DNA of 64,000 nucleotides from positions 1 to 64,000 of the forward strand of contig JAGASR010000037.1 of assembly GCA_017621705.1 (NCBI GenBank), written 5' to 3'. Under the pieces are notes generated by a model that was not told the DNA's origin, made no database searches, and saw only the letters and a list, made by a program, of their open reading frames with translations. This document shows, in pieces, positions 10,922 to 19,955 of the stretch (its first letter is position 1; each line of letters starts with the position of its first letter). Made by a program: the position numbers and the translations under genes. The DNA comes from Clostridia bacterium (GTDB taxonomy: Bacteria; Bacillota; Clostridia; Oscillospirales; UBA644).

Positions 10922-13108
10922 TCAGAAAGTATTTCTTGACATAAAATCATCTTGTGCTTTTTTGCACATATCGACAAAAACCGCACTGTATCCCGTAACT
11001 CTCACCATAAGATCCCTGTACAAGGCAGGGTTTTCCTGAGCTTTGAGGAGCATCTCTTTGTCAACAGCACTAAGCTGAACCTGAAGCCCGCCTTTCTCAA
11101 AATAGACAGCCAAAATGTGAGCAAGATTTTCAAGACCGTTTGCTCCTTCAAAATTACTCGGCTGAATATTAATATTAAGAGCGCCCGATGCAAAATTATC
11201 AAACGGAATGTTTAAAAGAGACGACAGCATGGCCGTAAGACCATTCTTTGCAGAACCGACAGAAGGCTGACAGTTTTGAGCTATAGGCTCACCTCTTTTG
11301 CGTCCGTCCGGGGTTGCGCCCAATATTCGGTTATAGTCAAGATGACAGTTATCATTTTCAACACAGAAACGAAGCTTAAAAAATTCGGGAAAATCCTTAC
11401 ATGCATCGGTGTATGCTTTAATTATTGTTTCCGTAAGCGCCTTTGCCCAGAAAGATGATACTGCGTTGTCGTCTCCGAGCTTCGGTGCATTCTTACAGAG
11501 AGCGTAAATAACAGGCTCATTTTCGAATTCCTTGCCGCAGGCATCAAAAAGCTTTTCAGGCGCTATATTTTTCTCGTTTATCAGATAATCGACAGCTGAA
11601 ACAATATCAATAAGCGTTGCGATACCGCCAAATGGAACTATAAGATTTTTGTACTCAAAATACAGTCCGCCTTTTTCGGCGTTTTCATGCGCGAAACAAC
11701 AGTAGAATCGGAGGTCATTCGGATCGGGGTCGTTTCTTTTCGGTAAATTCGGGACAAACTCGGTTTTGATCCTATTGTAAAAATACGTATATATGGTTTG
11801 AAGCAATTTATCTCGGGAAAATTCACCTTTATGCGACTTCACAGCTTCAAAAAGAGCCGGTGCCATTGAGAAGTCCAATCCGTATCGGAACGCATAGTAT
11901 AACGGATAATCTTTTGCAGGAATTGTCGGCCAATTACAGCCGTAAAATTCATGAGAAAAAGCATCGTATCTGCTGACACCGTACTTTTCGTACATCCGGC
12001 ATACGCTGATATCATTGTATACTATGATCGAAGCACTGTCTCTCATTTTTGAAACAAGAGTCTTCCATATTTTCTCGTGATTCCGCGCAAAGTCTCGTGT
12101 GTATCTGAAAACTATGACCGGATTTTTATATTTGGGATTTATTTGTTCGATAAAAAGTTCTGTAAGTTCATTTGCGCAAGTTTTTTCACTGTCGGGATCA
12201 ATTCCGGAGAGGATCAGGTATTGCGGAGAGTCATAGGCCAGTATTCTACGCCAGCCCGTACAGTTCGGGGAACCTTCACGCTCAGATATCTGATGCTCTC
12301 CTCTTCCCAATATGAGATTGTTTTTCGCATAAAAATCGTCGATAATCAAAGCCGCAGTCTTGCGGTCAATCTTTCCCGATGCGACTTCCTTTTTAAAAAT
12401 ATCGAAAAGAAAAAGATCAAGCCTTCCGAGCGTTAAAGTTGGATTAGGTGTTATATAAGCACAAAATATAAATTCAATAGACCACACAAGCTGAAGCGCG
12501 CTATGAAGGGTATCCGGAGCACCGGATGCCGCCTTTCTGCACGCATTTGCCGATTCTGTAAGTCCTGCTTTTTCAGCCTCATCAGCAGATCGATTTATAA
12601 ATAAGATTATCGCATCGTATATTCTTATCATACAGCTGACAAACTCGCATTTTTCCGAATCGCCTGCCATTTGGTGTTCGATCAAACAGCTTTGGACATG
12701 ATCTCTCATAGCAGGAAGACCTTTTGTTATTATGTCTTTCCAACGAAAAGACTGATGTCCCTCGTCTGTTATGAAAGTCGGAATACCGTGAGCCGATATA
12801 TATTTGTCTATATATTTTTCTCTGAAAAGCTCTTCTTGTTCTTCCGAAAAACTTTCTTCGACCATTCGACCGATGAGAATGTCGGTTTCTTTTACAGGAA
12901 TAGAAACTCTCGAGAGAAACTTTTCTATCGCGTATGAGAACTTGAGCGGCTGTGTCGGCAGATCGTCAACCTCTTTTGCAACAGAACTCCAGAGGCGCAC
13001 GCGCTCGGATGAATAAGTTGTAACGGGTTTTTCTGTAATCGCCGAAATCGCTTCACGCTCTATACTCTTATGAAGCTCAAAAAAACTTTTTTCCGCAGAT
13101 CCTCTCAT
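10922..13108 (-). CDS. Atypical glycyl radical enzyme (GRE1, pyruvate formate-lyase superfamily)
   Basis: A full-length 728-residue GRE. The C-terminal glycyl-radical loop is clear (RVTGYSAVF, Gly706), with the preceding AVYFEKGGLQVQLSAVD strand. The thiyl Cys is Cys391 in YGCNWPTIPAKD. Aligned with eliminating GREs, which have G-C-V-E-P-x-V-P-G, the catalytic Glu position is Trp393. The enzyme therefore keeps both radical residues but lacks the usual acid/base, so diol dehydration or C-N/C-S lyase chemistry by the standard mechanism is unlikely; the substrate is unknown. It lies 102 bp after a fucosidase gene in the same direction, with no terminator between them. No activase gene is adjacent; the only one in the window is at 43.1-43.9 kb. 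Confidence 0.88.
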   Translation of the reverse strand: MRGSAEKSFFELHKSIEREAISAITEKPVTTYSSERVRLWSSVAKEVDDLPTQPLKFSYAIEKFLSRVSIPVKETDILIGRMVEESFSEEQEELFREKYIDKYISAHGIPTFITDEGHQSFRWKDIITKGLPAMRDHVQSCLIEHQMAGDSEKCEFVSCMIRIYDAIILFINRSADEAEKAGLTESANACRKAASGAPDTLHSALQLVWSIEFIFCAYITPNPTLTLGRLDLFLFDIFKKEVASGKIDRKTAALIIDDFYAKNNLILGRGEHQISEREGSPNCTGWRRILAYDSPQYLILSGIDPDSEKTCANELTELFIEQINPKYKNPVIVFRYTRDFARNHEKIWKTLVSKMRDSASIIVYNDISVCRMYEKYGVSRYDAFSHEFYGCNWPTIPAKDYPLYYAFRYGLDFSMAPALFEAVKSHKGEFSRDKLLQTIYTYFYNRIKTEFVPNLPKRNDPDPNDLRFYCCFAHENAEKGGLYFEYKNLIVPFGGIATLIDIVSAVDYLINEKNIAPEKLFDACGKEFENEPVIYALCKNAPKLGDDNAVSSFWAKALTETIIKAYTDACKDFPEFFKLRFCVENDNCHLDYNRILGATPDGRKRGEPIAQNCQPSVGSAKNGLTAMLSSLLNIPFDNFASGALNINIQPSNFEGANGLENLAHILAVYFEKGGLQVQLSAVDKEMLLKAQENPALYRDLMVRVTGYSAVFVDMCKKAQDDFMSRNTF

Positions 13109-13210
13109 AATAGCTTTCCTTTTTCTTTATAAACCACACATTGCCCAACGAAAAAACAAAACAGAATTTAATTTATACTCATGCCTTTTTAGATTTCCAT
13201 AAAAACAACT

Positions 13211-14584
13211 TTACTCAACAACGTTAACACCCTCGGTTTTCACATTTACGGGCTCTTCTGTTTTTATGGAAAGGATGATATCCGTAAAATCAGATTCGGG
13301 AACGGTAACGATGAGGTTGTTATCGGTTATTTCTGTTTTTACGTTTTCGCCCGTGAGACATTCGATAGATTTAACAACAATGTCTTCAAGAGGCAGAATG
13401 ACTTTGCCGCTTTCTGGACGGGAGACGATATGGACATAAATATTATCATCTTTATAGACACTGCCGCCGAAGACAGACGGATTCCACGGGCCGCTTCTTG
13501 TTCCGTAAACGGTATGACCGTATTTTTTCAGCCAGTCGCCGAGATTAAGCATACTTTCGGTTTCTTCGGGTGCGATCTTGCCGTTCGGCATACAGCCGAT
13601 ACTGAGAAGATAGTTTCCGTCGCCGCAGACTGCATGGATAAACTGATCGAGAACAACCTTGAAAGGTTTGATTCCGTTGCCTGCCCATGCCCATTCGTTG
13701 CCGAGAGGCATGCATGTTTCCCATGCACGGTTACGCTGAACAAATCCGATACGACCTTCGGGGGTATCAAAGTCGCCCGGGAGCGATGCTCTGTTATTGA
13801 TAATAATATCGGGCTGTTTTGCTCTGACTTTTTCTTCGATCGTTTTTGAATCCCACATATCGGCTTTATACATGCCGCCCCACCATGCGCTGTCCCACCA
13901 AAGAATATCGATCTTGCCGTATTTTTCCATAAGTTCAAGCACGGAATTATGCATGTATTCAATATATTTATGATGATTTTTACCTGCGTGGCTGGGCTTA
14001 CCGTCTTTTGTAGTATAACAAAGAGTATCGGGAATCTGCACAGAATCATTCACATCTACGGGCTCGTAATCGGGATGAGTCCAGTCTCTCTGCGAATAGT
14101 AAAGACCGACGGGCATATTTTTACGGTGGCACGCATCGATAAGTTCTCCGAGATAATCGCGCGCCATGGGCGAATTTGTTATTTTATAATCGGAATATGC
14201 GGTATCCCACATATTAAAGCCGTCGTGATGTTTTGTTATGATAACAACATATTTGAAGCCACCGGCAATCGCAAGATCGATCCATTCATCGGCGCTGAAA
14301 TCTTCCATCTTGATCTCTTTTGCCCAGCCGTCATAGATTTCATCGGCGATAGGTCCGACACCGGGGTCGGGAAGCTTATGAGTATGCCTCGACCAGCCGA
14401 TATCTACTTTCCCGAGCGCGGAAATACCGACATGAAAGAAAAGACCGAGCTTTGCATCTCGGAACCATTTGAGTTTTTCTTCACCTGCGAACGGGTATTC
14501 TGCCCATTCTTTCTCGGTGAAAGGCTGGAACAAAATAGAGGGTTTATATTCTTGACCGTCTTTTACAAGCATTGACCAGCACAT
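13211..14584 (-). CDS. Alpha-L-fucosidase, GH29
   Basis: A 457-residue GH29 enzyme: WFRDAKLGLFFHVG (residues 40-53), YVVIITKHHDGFNMWD (HH at 119-120) and the nucleophile region IDILWWDSAWWGG with Asp231. A C-terminal beta-sandwich follows the catalytic barrel. It should release terminal alpha-L-fucose, or a related deoxyhexose, from glycans. There is no signal peptide, so it acts on imported oligosaccharides. The start is fixed by AAGGAG 6 bp upstream. It sits between the beta-helix protein (26-bp gap) and GRE1; a second, shorter GH29 is at 19.96-20.94 kb. Confidence 0.92.
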   Translation of the reverse strand: MCWSMLVKDGQEYKPSILFQPFTEKEWAEYPFAGEEKLKWFRDAKLGLFFHVGISALGKVDIGWSRHTHKLPDPGVGPIADEIYDGWAKEIKMEDFSADEWIDLAIAGGFKYVVIITKHHDGFNMWDTAYSDYKITNSPMARDYLGELIDACHRKNMPVGLYYSQRDWTHPDYEPVDVNDSVQIPDTLCYTTKDGKPSHAGKNHHKYIEYMHNSVLELMEKYGKIDILWWDSAWWGGMYKADMWDSKTIEEKVRAKQPDIIINNRASLPGDFDTPEGRIGFVQRNRAWETCMPLGNEWAWAGNGIKPFKVVLDQFIHAVCGDGNYLLSIGCMPNGKIAPEETESMLNLGDWLKKYGHTVYGTRSGPWNPSVFGGSVYKDDNIYVHIVSRPESGKVILPLEDIVVKSIECLTGENVKTEITDNNLIVTVPESDFTDIILSIKTEEPVNVKTEGVNVVE

Positions 14585-14610
14585 AATAATCTCCTTAAAC
14601 TAAACAAATT

Positions 14611-16635
14611 CTAAAACTTGAAGTCGGGAAGCAGACCGACAGTTGAAGTATCTATCGGTTTAAAACCGAGCTTGAGTGCAGGGGAATTTTCGTCAAGACG
14701 GTAATCGTGGTTTGCAGCATCGACAAACATGGGATCGGCAACGATACTTTCCGCTTCGTATTTATGAGTATTTTTCTCGTAATTCTGCCACTCTTCGAGA
14801 GAAAGGAGTTTGCCGTCGATCTTGAACTGAGTTGCGCCTTTTGCGTTGAAATAAATATTTTTATCCATTTCGTCGAGTGAATCGAACGCAGATTTCTGAC
14901 CGCAGTTTGCGCTGTCGTCAAGAATATACATAATACGTGCATTGTCGCCGTCTTCGGTAAATGAACCGTCATCATGAAGCGAGCCGACGACTTCGGAATA
15001 AACGATATTATTTTTGAATACGGATCCGCCTGCGGGGCAAAGGAACGGCTGGATATCCGCAGCACCGTTCTTTTCGTAACCGACGTCGAAAATATTATTT
15101 ACAACATAGTTTTCGATGCTCTTGATAAACATACCTGCGTTTACGGCAACTGCATTTTCATCATAAACGATATTATTGGTAACTTTTGCTTTGTGGCACG
15201 CATCGTCAAGGAAAATACTGTGTCCGCGCCAGCCCGTTGTCGGGATACCGCGATATGCGTTGAAAATGATATTATTATCGATATGATTGTACGGACCCAT
15301 GCCCCAGCCTTCGATACCGCCGCCGTCACCTGAACGTGCGCCCGTATTGTAGATCTTATTAAATCCGAAATAGTTTTTGGTCGTCTGATTATATTTCCAA
15401 TGATCTTCGAACGGAACATCGCCGAGGCCGTTATCTCCGAAAATGCCGTAACGTATGCCTTTCATGGAAATGCCGTAACGGGGAACATTGCAGATCTCGT
15501 TATGAGTTACGGTATTCTCGCCGCTGTTCATAAGGTAGATACCTGCACCGTGACCGACAAAATTGCCGACATCGTGAATCTTATTGTTTGAAATTGTGTT
15601 GCATCTGCTGCAATAATTGAGGCTTCCTGGATCTTCACCGATCATGAAAATGCCAGCGTAACCCGTCTGCGTGATATCGTTGCCGTAAACAGTATTGTTC
15701 TGCGCGTAACCCTGCATGACGACGCCGACATAGCCTGCGTTTGACATACGGCAGTCTTTGACGGTAACGTTTTCCGCATTGTTAAGATAAACAAGAGCGC
15801 CGAGATTTGTATCAAATTCAGAGGTAACATTGTGGGGTCTTGCATGTGCCGCAAGGTTTTCGCCGAATGCGTTCATTTCAAGGTTAAGGCCGCTGATAAC
15901 GATATTTTTTACGTGTTCATCGTCTGTACCTCTGACAGTAAAGATATTACCGACAGTTCCCGCAATTATTTCCGCGGATTCGAGAGCAGAAGGATCTTTT
16001 GGTTTATAATAAACTTTATTTCCTTCGATCGCCCATTCGCCTGCTTCGGTTATATATTCGCGAGCACCCTGAAGATACTGCAGATCACCGCTCCAGTCGC
16101 ACTTGGTAATATAGGTCTTAATATTATCGCCGTCAATGCTTTCAATTTTGAGAACATCTCCGAACCAGCTCGATGCACTGCCGTAAACAGCCTGAAGGTG
16201 AGACGGATCTTTAACAGCTTTTGCTTTCCAATCGGTTTCTCTTGCGGCGGTAAGGCAAACACCGTTTTCATAAAGAGCGTAAAAATCATTATTGAACGAA
16301 ACATCTGCTTCGAAAACACCGTCACCGTCGGGATCGGACCAGCCAGTTACGGGAGTACCGCCGATAAGACGAACTTTCTCGTCATTGCAGTTGGTATAAT
16401 GAACGGTATATTTTGCATCACAGTCTTCCGCACCGATAAGAATAGTATCTTTAAGATAATATGTTCCGCCTTTGATATAGATATAGGCATCATCTGTAAT
16501 GCCGCCGTTTTTGATCGCTTTGCGAATTACTTTCTGAGCGGCACCGACAGTCGCAAAAGGACGGTCAAAAGAGCCGTTTCCGCATTCGTCACAGCCGTCG
16601 GTTGCAACGTAAAGTTTAATAATATCGTTTGTCAT
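14611..16635 (-). CDS. Right-handed parallel beta-helix glycan-active protein (GH141-like)
   Basis: The 674-residue protein begins with the family hallmark GNGSFDRPFATVGAAQKVIR, then two beta-rich blocks. From about residue 240 it shows many beta-helix turns with Asn ladders and His/Gly loops (ENTVTHNEICNVPRYGISMKG, YNHIDNNIIFNAYRGIP). This architecture is shared by GH141 and some pectin- and xylan-active families, so fucosidase, xylanase or pectin-type activity is plausible; the family assignment is tentative. There is no signal peptide. The start at 16635 has GAGGA 8 bp upstream, better than an in-frame ATG 27 bp earlier. It heads the leftward unit with GH29 and possibly GRE1. Confidence 0.8.
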   Translation of the reverse strand: MTNDIIKLYVATDGCDECGNGSFDRPFATVGAAQKVIRKAIKNGGITDDAYIYIKGGTYYLKDTILIGAEDCDAKYTVHYTNCNDEKVRLIGGTPVTGWSDPDGDGVFEADVSFNNDFYALYENGVCLTAARETDWKAKAVKDPSHLQAVYGSASSWFGDVLKIESIDGDNIKTYITKCDWSGDLQYLQGAREYITEAGEWAIEGNKVYYKPKDPSALESAEIIAGTVGNIFTVRGTDDEHVKNIVISGLNLEMNAFGENLAAHARPHNVTSEFDTNLGALVYLNNAENVTVKDCRMSNAGYVGVVMQGYAQNNTVYGNDITQTGYAGIFMIGEDPGSLNYCSRCNTISNNKIHDVGNFVGHGAGIYLMNSGENTVTHNEICNVPRYGISMKGIRYGIFGDNGLGDVPFEDHWKYNQTTKNYFGFNKIYNTGARSGDGGGIEGWGMGPYNHIDNNIIFNAYRGIPTTGWRGHSIFLDDACHKAKVTNNIVYDENAVAVNAGMFIKSIENYVVNNIFDVGYEKNGAADIQPFLCPAGGSVFKNNIVYSEVVGSLHDDGSFTEDGDNARIMYILDDSANCGQKSAFDSLDEMDKNIYFNAKGATQFKIDGKLLSLEEWQNYEKNTHKYEAESIVADPMFVDAANHDYRLDENSPALKLGFKPIDTSTVGLLPDFKF

Positions 16636-16671
16636 ATTGTAATCCTCACTGTAAAAAATCACTTTATTTTG

Positions 16672-16700
16672 ATTATATCATAAATAGATATAAAAATCAA
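16672..16700 (-). promoter_or_regulatory. Promoter of the beta-helix/fucosidase unit
   Basis: Leftward TTGATT (16695-16700), 17-bp spacer, TATAAT (16672-16677). Confidence 0.65.
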
Positions 16701-16744
16701 GGTTAAATCGAGCGTATTTTTTATTTTATTATCAAGATAAAATA

Positions 16745-16773
16745 TTGACTTTCCGATAAAAATCTGTTATCAT
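16745..16773 (+). promoter_or_regulatory. Promoter of the esterase/MBL unit
   Basis: TTGACT (16745-16750), 17-bp spacer, TATCAT (16768-16773), divergent from the beta-helix promoter. Confidence 0.65.
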
Positions 16774-16805
16774 TTAAGCATAAGAACAGCGAAAGGGATC
16801 TGATT

Positions 16806-18548
16806 ATGAACGGGAAATACAGAGTTCTCGGACGTGCGCCCGAAGATGCACGATTAAGGATTGACAGGCATACCGACAAATTTTTTGATATTACGAATTT
16901 TGACTCACTCGAAGAAGTAGAAAAACGAAAAGAAGAGCTGAAATTCAATTTACGCATGGCGGCAGGACTTTACCCCTGGCCCGATAAAACTCCGCTGAAT
17001 ATTGAGACGGAAACCGTCGGTGAATTTGACGGATACACGGTAAAAAAGATCAGTTTTGAAAGTTATCCGGGATTTCGTTCGACGGGGAATCTGTATCTGC
17101 CATCCCCTCTCAAAGAAAAGCATCCTGCGATACTGAATGTTCTCGGACATTTTGAAAATCAGAGACTTCACAGAGAAGAAAAAGGTGATTTTCCGCAACA
17201 GCTTGCGAATTTTGCACGGATGGGATTTATCTGTCTCATTACGGATATGATCGGCAGGATCGATAACACCCAGATCAGCCACGATTACGGTTCGGACGAA
17301 AAAGATCTCTGGTCATCTAACGGACTTGGGGTTCAGCTCTGGAACAATATACGTGCGATGGATGTTTTATGTTCGATGCCCGAAGTTGATAAAGATAATA
17401 TCGGAGTTACGGGCTGTTCGGGCGGCGGTTCGCAGACATTACTTTTAGGGCTCGTTGATGAAAGAGTTAAAGCTGCGGCGCCGATAAATATGATCTCTTT
17501 ACAGATGCAGGGCGGATGCAGATGCGAAAATGCGGCAGGGTTAAGAATAAACACTGATAACACCGAGATGTGCGCAATGCTTGCGCCGAAACCGTTATTT
17601 TTGGCAGGTTCTACGGGAGACTGGACGAAATACCTCGAAACGGCCGAACTTCCGGGCGTATTGGAAGCGTACAGGCAGTACGGCGCGGAAGATATGGTCG
17701 AGCATTTTTATCAGGATGCGGGACATCAGTATAACGCGAAAACGAGACATCTTGTTTACAGCTTTTTTGCGAGACACTTAATGGGCTGTGATCCGAAATG
17801 GGTCGAGCAGGAGATTAAAACGGATGATCTTTCCGAATATACATGGCTGAAAGGCAAAGTTGATATTTCATGGCAAGAGCAGGACGAAAAGTTCTTTGAG
17901 TTCCATAAAAAAGAACGTCTTGAAAAGATCTCTGCTTTATCCGATGACGAAAAGAGAAAAATGCTTTGCCATATAACAGGCATAAAAGAAACAGAATATA
18001 AGATCATAAAATTAAAAACCGAAAAAGCAGACGAAGCGTCAATCGAAAAATGCGTAATTTACGGTCAGAACGGTGAAAAACTGCCTTGCGTTAAAATTCT
18101 GCCCGAAAACTGGGACGGCGAAAAGATCTGCGTTATGCTCGGAAATGACTGTCCGAACGAAGCAGAAGTTGAGAAGCTGATAGAAGAAAACGTTGCGGTC
18201 ATAAGCGGTGATCTGTTTATGACAGGCGAATTTGAGGGTTCAAAGCGTCTTAACGAAGAGCACAGATTTTTCACTACCTTCAACTATACGACCGATGCAT
18301 ACAGAGCGCAGGATGCGGCATTATTTATAAAAGCGGCAAAAGATACGGCAAAGGAAATAACCGTAAGAGCTGACGGGAAAGCTGCGGCGGCAACCGTTTG
18401 CGCAATTGCTGTCTGCGACGGAATAAAAACGGCAAAAATAGAAAAAGCAGCGATAGAATATGAAGATTTTACCGTTCCGGGTATTCTTGCGATGGGCGGA
18501 ATTCAAGAAATAATCAAACTTGCAAAATGTAAGACCGAAACTTTTTAA
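16806..18548 (+). CDS. Alpha/beta-hydrolase, acetylxylan-esterase-like
   Basis: A 580-residue protein with an alpha/beta-hydrolase core over residues 70-340. The nucleophile elbow is GCSGGGS with Ser205, a likely acid is in AGSTGDW (Asp272) and the His is in QDAGHQY (His307). The C-terminal 240 residues form a second, unassigned alpha/beta domain. Its nearest known relatives by motif are carbohydrate esterases that remove acetyl or similar groups from plant glycans; the substrate is inferred only from neighbouring glycosidases. It has no signal peptide and is followed after 37 bp by the MBL-fold gene in the same unit. Confidence 0.75.
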   Translation: MNGKYRVLGRAPEDARLRIDRHTDKFFDITNFDSLEEVEKRKEELKFNLRMAAGLYPWPDKTPLNIETETVGEFDGYTVKKISFESYPGFRSTGNLYLPSPLKEKHPAILNVLGHFENQRLHREEKGDFPQQLANFARMGFICLITDMIGRIDNTQISHDYGSDEKDLWSSNGLGVQLWNNIRAMDVLCSMPEVDKDNIGVTGCSGGGSQTLLLGLVDERVKAAAPINMISLQMQGGCRCENAAGLRINTDNTEMCAMLAPKPLFLAGSTGDWTKYLETAELPGVLEAYRQYGAEDMVEHFYQDAGHQYNAKTRHLVYSFFARHLMGCDPKWVEQEIKTDDLSEYTWLKGKVDISWQEQDEKFFEFHKKERLEKISALSDDEKRKMLCHITGIKETEYKIIKLKTEKADEASIEKCVIYGQNGEKLPCVKILPENWDGEKICVMLGNDCPNEAEVEKLIEENVAVISGDLFMTGEFEGSKRLNEEHRFFTTFNYTTDAYRAQDAALFIKAAKDTAKEITVRADGKAAAATVCAIAVCDGIKTAKIEKAAIEYEDFTVPGILAMGGIQEIIKLAKCKTETF

Positions 18549-18585
18549 ATTCAAATACTAATCAAATATCAAGGAGAGCAATGAA

Positions 18586-19887
18586 ATGGAAATGATTAAG
18601 AAATGGTTATTTGACTGTCCGCAACCGAAATGCGGAGAACTTGCGAACGGTTATTATAATGTCGGTCCGATGCTTGCGGACGACCGAGAAGGTCCTACGG
18701 ACGAAGACTCGAGAATGCACGTAATAACGAGTGTCACATTAAAAGATTATGATGAGTACATCTCCGAAATAAAGAAAACAGATGCGAAATTCTACCTTGA
18801 CAATACGGTTGTAAATGACCGTTATACCGGTTTTGAGCTTAACGGAAAGCAGTACATAGCATCGTTTATCGCAAAGCGCGGAGAGATACGAGTTATTGAA
18901 GATATCGCATCGACAGCGCTCGATAAATTCGGATATAACGTACAAGGCGAAAAGAGCACCGTGCTTTATCCTTACGGTCTTTACCACGACCCGGAAAACC
19001 AGAATACGGACTGCACGATAAACTGCGGCATGGTTTATTTTATCAGACTTTCGGATAACAGCCTTTTTGTCATTGATGCGGGCTATTATTTTCAGCACAG
19101 CATGGAAGCGACCGAGGGCATGTGGAAATTTATGCACGATATCACGGGCACGCCCGACGGAGAAAAGATCAGAATAAGCTGTTGGTACTACACCCACGGT
19201 CATGACGATCATACAGATGGCTGTTTACGTCTTCTCACTCTTCACAGCGATGAAATCATTCTTGAAAGAGTAATGCACGGATTCCCGTCATTTACTCATG
19301 CGAAGGGGGCATCCCCTGCTTCTTTCAGAATGAAAGAAACCGTAAAAGAAAAATATCCGGATATAAGTTGTCTGCAGCTTCATACGGGTCAGAAATTCAA
19401 TCTTGCGGATATGACGGTAGAAGTAATTTACGCAGAAGAAGATACTGCAGAAGCCGTTGATCTTGAAAAAATTAACATCAGAGACTTTAACGGCACATCA
19501 ACAATCATCAAGCTGACTGTCAAGGGCAAAACAATGATGATACTCGGGGATACAAACAGCGAGACAGAAGCGTTTACCGAAAAATACGGTAATCCCGAAA
19601 TTTGGAAGTCAGACATGGTTCAGGTTGCGCATCATTGTTTCAACTATCTGCCGAAAATGTATAAATGGATAGACGCGCCCTTTGCATCTGTTCCTCACAG
19701 AAAAGAAGGAGCATACAGACCCGACAATATCCATAAGATCCAAGATGTTCTTCAATACGTAAAAGACGATCAGGTATATTATTCAGGTGATGCGACAAGA
19801 GGCTTTGAAATAACGGAAAACGGATTCAAGCTCATACATGAATCCCCCGTTGTCGGCAAGGAGTTTGACCACAGCTGGATGCACTAA
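18586..19887 (+). CDS. Metallo-beta-lactamase-fold hydrolase
   Basis: The 433-residue protein has an N-terminal region of about 140 residues of unknown fold. An MBL domain follows with the metal motif THGHDDHTDG (His204, His206, Asp208, His209) and downstream ligands in LGDTNSE and VAHHC. The arrangement is closest to ComEC/Rec2-like or lactonase-like MBL proteins. It may open a lactone or cleave a phosphoester, but the substrate is not readable. AAGGAG precedes the start, and it is co-directional with the esterase and flanked by a fucosidase. Confidence 0.75.
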   Translation: MEMIKKWLFDCPQPKCGELANGYYNVGPMLADDREGPTDEDSRMHVITSVTLKDYDEYISEIKKTDAKFYLDNTVVNDRYTGFELNGKQYIASFIAKRGEIRVIEDIASTALDKFGYNVQGEKSTVLYPYGLYHDPENQNTDCTINCGMVYFIRLSDNSLFVIDAGYYFQHSMEATEGMWKFMHDITGTPDGEKIRISCWYYTHGHDDHTDGCLRLLTLHSDEIILERVMHGFPSFTHAKGASPASFRMKETVKEKYPDISCLQLHTGQKFNLADMTVEVIYAEEDTAEAVDLEKINIRDFNGTSTIIKLTVKGKTMMILGDTNSETEAFTEKYGNPEIWKSDMVQVAHHCFNYLPKMYKWIDAPFASVPHRKEGAYRPDNIHKIQDVLQYVKDDQVYYSGDATRGFEITENGFKLIHESPVVGKEFDHSWMH

Positions 19888-19895
19888 AAAAATTA

Positions 19896-19931
19896 ATTCC
19901 ACGGTAGTATTTAAAACTGCCGTGGAATATT
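19896..19931. terminator. Bidirectional terminator between MBL and fucosidase genes
   Basis: The inverted repeat ATTCCACGGTAG / CTGCCGTGGAAT lies between two convergent genes, with AT-rich flanks on both sides. Confidence 0.75.
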
Positions 19932-19955
19932 TGTTTATACTGTAATCTTACTATT

